Positions 6,873 to 11,572 of a stretch of DNA of 11,572 nucleotides are shown in pieces. This stretch comes from Nitrososphaeraceae archaeon (GTDB taxonomy: Archaea; Thermoproteota; Nitrososphaeria; Nitrososphaerales; Nitrososphaeraceae), in the NCBI GenBank assembly GCA_030038695.1, contig JASHSN010000050.1:1-11572 (forward strand), given 5' to 3'. Both the position numbers and the translations under genes were made by a program. Positions within the stretch are counted from its first letter, which is position 1, and every line of letters begins with the position of its first letter. The notes beneath the pieces were generated by a model. That model saw only the letters and a list, made by a program, of their open reading frames with translations. It was not told the DNA's origin and searched no databases.

Positions 6873-7793
6873 TTGCGTTCATTTTATTGCCGATCCTGTA
6901 TTAATCCAGAGATCAGCATTAATAGTGGTCAAATGTTTCTTTGGGAGCGAATAGATAACTCCTGGTACGGCACATTTGGAGATCACGTCATGAAATTTTC
7001 TACTTCCTATACACACAATCGTAATTGTAATAATAATAACAAAAATAACGACATTCAATTCGATTCCTATCCTGAGATCAAGGGGTGGGAAAGAAAAGTC
7101 TTTAGACTTGACGACGACATTAAAGCAATATTATCGACCCTTTCAAATGATGACCTTGTCTCTAAGACAATAAAAAAATATCCTGGCCTGCGTTTGATGC
7201 GACAGGAGCCTCATCAATGCATTTTTTCTTTTGTATGTGCTAGCAATACTAGTATATTGATGATCCGTAAGATGCTCAAGAACCTTTCAAAAAAATTTGG
7301 TAGAGAGGTAACCTTTGACGGAAAGGTATTTTTCACTTTTCCTTCTGTCAATAGTCTAAATAAAGCAACCATGAACGAGTTGCGTTCCTGCGGTGTAGGA
7401 TATAGAGCTAAGGCAATCAAAGCTGTTGCTAAGTATATCGTTTCAGGTAATCTCGATATAGACTATTTAGCCCGTATTAGCTACCAGGACGCGAAAGAAG
7501 AACTCCTAAAAATATATGGTATTGGCAACAAAATTGCTGATTGCATCCTATTATTCTCGCTGGAGAAACTCGATGCCTTCCCTATCGACATCTGGATTTT
7601 AAGGGCTCTTTCACGACACTATCGCTGGCTGTTCAATGAAAATGAAAACAGGTTTAAAATGACTGAAAGAATAACCATGAATCAATATAAGATCCTTTCA
7701 GCCTCGCTCAGGAATTATTTTGGGAAATATTCTGGATATGCGCAGCAATATATCTTCTATTACATACGTGAAAGTGCTGGCAAAAAATGGTGA
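6873..7793 (+). CDS. ogg: 8-oxoguanine DNA glycosylase/AP lyase, OGG1 family
   Basis: The enzyme removes 8-oxoguanine from DNA and nicks the resulting abasic site in base-excision repair. The OGG1 N-terminal domain is recognisable at about 12-33 (ISINSGQMFLWERIDNSWYG). The helix-hairpin-helix motif is at about 210-225 (LLKIYGIGNKIADC), with the likely Schiff-base lysine K220 aligned to K249 of human OGG1. The catalytic aspartate is D239 in FPIDIW. The C-terminal YAQQYIFYYIRE is typical of the family. There is no C-terminal iron-sulfur cysteine cluster, which separates it from EndoIII and MutY. An Asn-rich stretch (about 49-62) interrupts the N-terminal domain. The start at TTG 6873 is the only in-frame candidate after a TAA at 6858-6860 that keeps the OGG1 N-terminus; an ATG at 6862 is out of frame. 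It likely shares the promoter at 6601. Confidence 0.93.
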   Translation: MRSFYCRSCINPEISINSGQMFLWERIDNSWYGTFGDHVMKFSTSYTHNRNCNNNNKNNDIQFDSYPEIKGWERKVFRLDDDIKAILSTLSNDDLVSKTIKKYPGLRLMRQEPHQCIFSFVCASNTSILMIRKMLKNLSKKFGREVTFDGKVFFTFPSVNSLNKATMNELRSCGVGYRAKAIKAVAKYIVSGNLDIDYLARISYQDAKEELLKIYGIGNKIADCILLFSLEKLDAFPIDIWILRALSRHYRWLFNENENRFKMTERITMNQYKILSASLRNYFGKYSGYAQQYIFYYIRESAGKKW

Positions 7794-7833
7794 GGCCTCG
7801 AATGGTTAACTTATGTTCGAAACAGACCCGGCA

Positions 7834-7862
7834 GTCGTAATGATAATCATTCATATTACGAC
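7834..7862. terminator. Hairpin between converging genes, probable bidirectional terminator
   Basis: GTCGTAAT (7834-7841) and ATTACGAC (7855-7862) form a perfect 8-bp stem with a 13-nt A+T-rich loop. It sits in the 80-bp gap where ogg (plus) and the Ubl-E1 gene (minus) converge, 41 bp past one stop and 12 bp past the other. No strong T-run follows on either side, so termination is inferred from position and symmetry. Confidence 0.5.
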
Positions 7863-7873
7863 AGGTGATCAGA

Positions 7874-9226
7874 TCATTTTAGTTCTCTCGCGAAAGTCTT
7901 GTATATAGATAACGCATCCCCTTCATTTTTCGCACCGACTATCGTTGCAGCGCCGCTTGTAAGAAAACTGACCGATAAGTTGTTAGAATTTGTGCTTATT
8001 GCGGTTATCCCCAAATTTCCTCTCGTTTTAACATTGTAACCAAGTAATTCAGCGTTCTTCACTATTCCGGTCAGATTAATTGATCCAGGTAGAGCGGACG
8101 ATGGAGTAACGATGTATGTTCTCTTACCTCTATCTCTTCCGCAGAGTTCTTCAATTATCAATTCTGCTTGTAAAGCAAGCTCTTCTTTCTTACCCTCTCT
8201 TTTTAATCCGCATGAAGGACATATCTCATGTCTAAACATGTGAATCTTGTCAAACGACAATTCATTCAAATCTATATAGAGCAACTTGTTTACAAGTGTG
8301 GGTTGTTGCCCTGTAACAATTTTGACTGCCTCAGACACCTGAATGCCGGCCACCAAATATAATATTGATGGATGTACGCCTTCAGTACTACATGTAGGCA
8401 TGTCTTCCTCAGCCAATGCTGGGAACATGCACCGTAAACACGCCGATTTGTTCGGTAAAATAGTACTGACTGAGCCTAACATTCCCAAAGCCCCAGCGTA
8501 GACAAAAGGGATATTGTATTTGATGCATGCATCATTTAGAGCGTATCTTGCGTCAACGGTGTCAAGTGCATCAATGATAATATCCATTCCTTTGACAATG
8601 TTTTCGGCGGTGTATCTGGTAATAGAAAGAGGAACTGCCTCGATTTGAACATGATGATTTATTTTTTTCAAGCGTTCCGCCGCCACCTCAACCTTAACTT
8701 TACCTATATCGGCTTCATTGTAAAGATGTTGCCTATGTAAGTTTGAAATTTCAACAACATCTCTATCAACTATTTTCAATTTACCAACGCCCATTGCTGC
8801 TAATTGAGTTACGATAGGGTTTCCGATCCCTCCAACCCCCACCACACAAATTTTAGCTCTGCGCAACTTTTCCATTCCAACGAATCCGATTTCTTCTAGC
8901 ATTATCTGTCTGGAATAGCGTTGCATATCTTCGTCAGTCAACTCCGCTCCCCCAGCTACTGCTGGCAATATATACAAGGAATCACCGTCTTTTAGTAATG
9001 TTGACATGCCATCACGGTTAAATCGCATATTCTTGCCGTTAATGTAAATATTGATCAGGGCACGTGGTTTACCATTCAGATCAAATACCCTACGTTTAAA
9101 ATCGTCCCCTACAGTATCAGAAACCTTGGCAAATGCTTCATGTAGGTCATTAGCTTCTAACGATACTTTTCTCTCCCCCATTCCTTTATTGAGGACTGAT
9201 GGAATGACGAATTCAATATTGGCCAT
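7874..9226 (-). CDS. MoaD/ThiS-like beta-grasp domain fused to a ThiF/MoeB/UbaA-type E1 enzyme
   Basis: Residues 1-93 form a ubiquitin-like beta-grasp domain ending in DGDSLYILPAVAGG, the MoaD-type tail with its C-terminal diglycine. Directly after it comes an E1-like adenylylating domain (about 97-340). This has the ATP loop GVGGIG (130-135), the DRDVVEISNLHRQHLY region (154-169), the likely catalytic cysteine C279 in PTCSTEGV, and a zinc site C263xxC266 plus C336xxC339. Related E1s adenylate the C-terminal glycine of MoaD, ThiS or SAMP for molybdopterin synthesis, tRNA thiolation or protein conjugation. The last 80 residues (about 370-450) form a separate small domain I cannot assign; it lacks a rhodanese-type active-site cysteine. 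The gene lies 40 bp after thrC. A TATATGG at 9264-9258 could give it its own promoter. Whether the fused diglycine is released is unknown. Confidence 0.9.
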   Translation of the reverse strand: MANIEFVIPSVLNKGMGERKVSLEANDLHEAFAKVSDTVGDDFKRRVFDLNGKPRALINIYINGKNMRFNRDGMSTLLKDGDSLYILPAVAGGAELTDEDMQRYSRQIMLEEIGFVGMEKLRRAKICVVGVGGIGNPIVTQLAAMGVGKLKIVDRDVVEISNLHRQHLYNEADIGKVKVEVAAERLKKINHHVQIEAVPLSITRYTAENIVKGMDIIIDALDTVDARYALNDACIKYNIPFVYAGALGMLGSVSTILPNKSACLRCMFPALAEEDMPTCSTEGVHPSILYLVAGIQVSEAVKIVTGQQPTLVNKLLYIDLNELSFDKIHMFRHEICPSCGLKREGKKEELALQAELIIEELCGRDRGKRTYIVTPSSALPGSINLTGIVKNAELLGYNVKTRGNLGITAISTNSNNLSVSFLTSGAATIVGAKNEGDALSIYKTFARELK

Positions 9227-9266
9227 TTTGAGTGTTTATGTTCACCGTTACAGATTAGCCATATAA

Positions 9267-10490
9267 TTATCTAATCATTGCTGAGACGGTTTGCACGTCG
9301 GGCTTTACGGCACTAAGTTTTGGAAGTACAGATGTGATCGCTTCTGTAGCTTTTAGTCCATTTCCTGTGATATAACAAACTACTGTTTCATCTCTGTCGA
9401 TTTTACCTTCTTCAACCAGCTTTTGAAGTACTGCTATCGAGACTCCGCCAGCAGGTTCTGTAAACAAGCCTTCGGTCTTAGCTAGAATGAGTATTCCATC
9501 AATAATTTCGTTATTGGTGGCCTCTTCCGCAATTCCGTTATACTGTCTTAATCTTCTGAGCACATACAATCCATCTCCGGGATCCCCTATGGCAAGACTT
9601 TTTGCGATTGTTTCAGGCTTCTCAACCGGTATCACCTCATCACTTTTTTTCTTAAAGGCATCAACTACTGGAGCACAACCATGTGGTTGAGCAGCTGTGA
9701 TCTTTAGATTCGTTATGCTATCAATTAATCCTAGATTGTGCAACTCTTCAAATCCCTTACAAATCGCATTTAACATTGCTCCACTTCCAACAGGAATAAT
9801 AAGATGATCTGGAACGTGCCAATTCAGCTGTTCAGCAACTTCATACGCAAGAGTCTTTGAACCTTCTACGTAATATGGCCTCATATTTATATTGACTATT
9901 CCGATGCCCTTCGAATCTCCGATTACGGATGCAACTCTGTTAGCATCATCGTAAGTTCCATCCACTGCTACGTATTCAGCTCCATATGATAACGCTTGCG
10001 CAATCTTTATGTTTTCAATATCTGATGGGGCAAAAATGTAGCAGGGTAACGCTGCTTTAGCAGCATGAGCAGCAGTTGCAGAAGCTAGGTTACCAGTAGA
10101 CGCGCAGCCTACAGCCTTTAATTTGGTTTCTTTGGCCCTAGAAACAGCTACTCCTGCTGGTCTATCTTTAAATGAAAACGTTGGATTTACGGAGTCATTC
10201 TTAATAAATAGGTTCTTCATTCCTCCTAACCGTATGCCAAGTCTATTACCTTGCTGTAGCGGAGTAAAACCTGCATTTAGACTCACAATATTGTTTTTGT
10301 CAGCAATAGGCAGGAGTTCGAAATAACGCCAGTAATTTTTCTCTCGGGATTCAAAGGTATTCTTTCTTATGTTAGAAGGAAAATTATAAATAACATCGAG
10401 TGGACCGAAGCATTCTTCACAGACGTATCTGAATCGAGGTTCATATTCTTTTCTGCACTCTCTACATTGTAGTGACTGTATGATACCCAT
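9267..10490 (-). CDS. thrC: Threonine synthase
   Basis: This PLP enzyme converts O-phosphohomoserine to threonine and phosphate in the cytoplasm, the last step of threonine synthesis. At 407 residues it has the usual length of the archaeal short form. An N-terminal zinc ribbon, C9xxC12 and C24xxC27, precedes the fold-type II core. The PLP lysine is K108 in SFKDRP. The substrate loop is STGN at 131-134, the phosphate-binding loop is PVGSGA at 233-238, and TGNG is at 375-378. Related fold-type II enzymes (threonine dehydratase, cysteate synthase) are possible, but the ribbon plus SFKDRP favours ThrC. The ATG start at 10490-10488 has a TATA-like CTTATCTA about 30 nt upstream. The Ubl-E1 gene follows after 40 bp; hisI lies 155 bp upstream on the same strand. 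Confidence 0.93.
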   Translation of the reverse strand: MGIIQSLQCRECRKEYEPRFRYVCEECFGPLDVIYNFPSNIRKNTFESREKNYWRYFELLPIADKNNIVSLNAGFTPLQQGNRLGIRLGGMKNLFIKNDSVNPTFSFKDRPAGVAVSRAKETKLKAVGCASTGNLASATAAHAAKAALPCYIFAPSDIENIKIAQALSYGAEYVAVDGTYDDANRVASVIGDSKGIGIVNINMRPYYVEGSKTLAYEVAEQLNWHVPDHLIIPVGSGAMLNAICKGFEELHNLGLIDSITNLKITAAQPHGCAPVVDAFKKKSDEVIPVEKPETIAKSLAIGDPGDGLYVLRRLRQYNGIAEEATNNEIIDGILILAKTEGLFTEPAGGVSIAVLQKLVEEGKIDRDETVVCYITGNGLKATEAITSVLPKLSAVKPDVQTVSAMIR

Positions 10491-10513
10491 GTTTTGATTA
10501 TCACCTATAACTG

Positions 10514-10526
10514 TAGTAGATAAGTT
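10514..10526 (-). promoter_or_regulatory. Possible thrC promoter
   Basis: On the minus strand AACTTATCTAC is centred about 30 nt before the thrC ATG, suitable for a message with almost no leader. It departs from a strong TATA consensus. An alternative is the better TATA-like TTTATATAAAA around 10622-10632, next to the hisI stop, which would give a leader over 100 nt. Confidence 0.3.
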
Positions 10527-10628
10527 TGGCTGAGCACAATTTTAGTATTACTGAATTTTTGGAAAAAGATAAGCATTATCAATACATTTCCATCTGGCAC
10601 ATAATAATTGTTAATAATCCATTTTATA

Positions 10629-10645
10629 TAAAAAATTTACTAATT
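10629..10645 (-). terminator. Possible hisI T-tract terminator
   Basis: Right after the hisI TAA the minus strand reads AATTAGTAAATTTTTTAT, with a run of six Ts at 10636-10631. Short U-tracts end transcription in archaea without needing a stem. The overlapping TTTATATAAAA also resembles a TATA box, so the site could serve either purpose. Confidence 0.35.
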
Positions 10646-10999
10646 TTATGTAGCTTCACTCAATTTTCTTCCGTCCAACAATTTATTATGAAAGCATGAG
10701 CGGTTTCCAGTATGACAAACTGGAGTTTCGGAATCTACCACATACAACAAAGCATCAGCATCACAATCTACTTTTATTTCCTTAACAAGCTGAGTGTTTC
10801 CAGACTCTTCGCCTTTCATCCATAATCTGCTGCGAGAAGTGCTCCAGAACCAAGCATATCCTGTTTTTATTGTATTATCAAGCGCTTCTCTATTGGTGTA
10901 TGCAAGCATTAGAATATCCTTCGTCTTTCCATCCTGAAGTACAACAGGGATCAGCCCATTCCGTTTCGTAAAGTCTATATCTATTGACTTTATATTCAC
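10646..10999 (-). CDS. hisI: Phosphoribosyl-AMP cyclohydrolase
   Basis: This enzyme opens the adenine ring of phosphoribosyl-AMP to give ProFAR, the third step of histidine synthesis. The 117 residues are a stand-alone cyclohydrolase without the HisE pyrophosphohydrolase domain found in bifunctional HisIE. The metal site is complete: D78, D80 and D82 in VDCDADALL for magnesium, with C79, C95 and C102 (VCHTGNRSC) for zinc. The conserved FWSTSRSRLWMKGEESGN lies at 51-68. The start is GTG at 10999-10997, supported by a T/A-rich TATA element 26-27 nt upstream; the ATG at 11002-11000 is out of frame and runs straight into a stop. No other his gene is in view. thrC follows on the same strand but after 155 bp, with its own promoter candidates. 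Confidence 0.96.
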   Translation of the reverse strand: MNIKSIDIDFTKRNGLIPVVLQDGKTKDILMLAYTNREALDNTIKTGYAWFWSTSRSRLWMKGEESGNTQLVKEIKVDCDADALLYVVDSETPVCHTGNRSCFHNKLLDGRKLSEAT

Positions 11000-11018
11000 A
11001 TGCGTATAATCTCTAGTC

Positions 11019-11032
11019 CATAATTAAAAAGG
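11019..11032 (-). promoter_or_regulatory. hisI TATA box
   Basis: The minus strand reads TTTTTAATTA at 11030-11021, centred 26-27 nt before the hisI GTG. This is the archaeal TATA position for a start site at the initiation codon, so hisI is probably leaderless. Confidence 0.5.
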
Positions 11033-11059
11033 ATTCGGAATAAACTGTAATAGTGGTAG

Positions 11060-11224
11060 CCCAATTCGAAGGCAGAGCTCCACAAGCTCATCGAACAGTT
11101 GCGTTGCACTACGGATCCAACATCTGATACGATATGTTATATAAAACCTGCAGATGGTCACAGTGGTTATGACGTGTTATGGTATAAGTGGATTTTACGC
11201 ATCCATGGATTACATGAGATTTGA
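11060..11224 (+). pseudogene. Possible eroded gene fragment of unknown function
   Basis: After a TAG at 11057-11059 the plus strand stays open for 54 codons to TGA at 11222-11224. The translation looks protein-like: SKAELHKLIEQLRCTTDP, then SDTICYIKPADGHSGYDV, then LWYKWILRIHGLHEI. There is no ATG or GTG near its beginning; the only in-frame candidate in the first part is a TTG at 11099. I recognise no family. The lack of a start and the stop-rich flanks suggest a decayed remnant, but a small gene whose 5' end has shifted frame is possible. A perfect TATA-like TTATATAAAA lies inside it at 11138-11147. Confidence 0.3.
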
Positions 11225-11572
11225 AGGGAAAGAAAAAGAACTTGGAGTGTAACTGTATATGCGTGAGGTTCGTGGTAGAATCTGTGATGCCGAATAATTT
11301 AGTGTGACGGCTGCGTTCATCATAAGGTACTAACGAGAACCAATTAAATATTCTGATTGATTTTGAATCGTTTATAGTGAAAAATAAAAACAGAACTGAA
11401 AATTTACTCTTTGTTAATCTACTTTACATTGAACTCCTACTATATACGTAAAGCGATCACTCAAAATTTGAGTCACAGTGTTCTGTCTCAGACATATGTC
11501 AATAAAAGCGCTATCTTTATGACGTTAATTTGGTATCAAAGTGCCAGGAATGATGGCTTGTGTTTCTGATAG
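11225..11572. other. Gene-poor right end of window
   Basis: No gene can be supported in these 348 bp. Short frames such as the one from ATG 11260 (MREVRGRICDAE) stop within a dozen codons. The stretch is A+T-rich, especially 11340-11440. An inverted repeat ACTCAAA-A-TTTGAGT lies at 11459-11473. A gene beginning just beyond the right edge cannot be excluded. Confidence 0.35.
11459..11473. repeat. Short perfect palindrome
   Basis: ACTCAAA (11459-11465) and TTTGAGT (11467-11473) are perfectly complementary around a single A. The site is far from any gene in view, about 460 bp upstream of hisI. It could be an operator for a gene to the right, or chance in A+T-rich sequence. Confidence 0.3.

Noticed and set aside
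9226..9266. GGTGA as a Shine-Dalgarno site for the Ubl-E1 gene
   Set aside because: It lies about 15 nt before the ATG, too far for usual spacing, and would fall outside the message if the TATATGG box is used.
1..11572. Insertion sequences, CRISPR arrays, phage genes, toxin-antitoxin pairs
   Set aside because: No transposase, no regularly spaced direct repeats, no terminal inverted repeats around any segment and no integrase or toxin motifs were seen on either strand.

Overview
The window looks like chromosome from an archaeon of the Nitrososphaeria (Thaumarchaeota), perhaps close to the soil Nitrososphaerales or Nitrosocosmicus group. This is inferred from gene content and style, not from a marker gene. 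The supporting signs are an archaeal-type AlaRS with its N-terminal zinc-binding module, a KH-less archaeal CPSF-like beta-CASP nuclease, an archaeal/eukaryal-type OGG1, A+T-rich DNA, TATA boxes about 22-30 nt upstream of several start codons, frequent TTG/GTG starts, almost no Shine-Dalgarno motifs, and long gene-poor spacers.

Layout: (1) Positions 1-3687, minus strand, hold an aminoacyl-tRNA synthetase pair. A complete alaS is followed after 10 bp by leuS, which runs off the left edge. (2) Positions 3688-3999 are a divergent control region with a 43-nt imperfect palindrome and two more inverted repeats. (3) Positions 4000-5262, plus strand, encode the beta-CASP ribonuclease. (4) Positions 5263-6631 are gene-poor and contain a clearly decayed protein gene (about 5473-6087) whose reading frame is broken at least three times. 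(5) Positions 6632-7793, plus strand, encode a small two-CxxC zinc-ribbon-like protein followed by an OGG1 DNA glycosylase. (6) A hairpin at 7834-7862 separates these from the converging genes on the other strand. (7) Positions 7874-10999, minus strand, carry hisI, thrC and a fusion of a MoaD/ThiS-like beta-grasp domain with a ThiF/MoeB/UbaA-type E1 enzyme. (8) Positions 11000-11572 have the hisI promoter and fragments that look like another eroded reading frame.

Functionally this is mostly housekeeping: translation (AlaRS, LeuRS), RNA processing (beta-CASP), base-excision repair (OGG1), histidine and threonine synthesis (HisI, ThrC), and sulfur transfer or ubiquitin-like activation (Ubl-E1 fusion). 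I see no mobile element, CRISPR array, rRNA or intact tRNA. No multi-gene undescribed system is evident. The items most worth a second look are the broken gene at 5473-6087, the palindrome upstream of alaS, the Ubl-E1 fusion with its unassigned C-terminal domain, and the eroded frame at 11060-11224.
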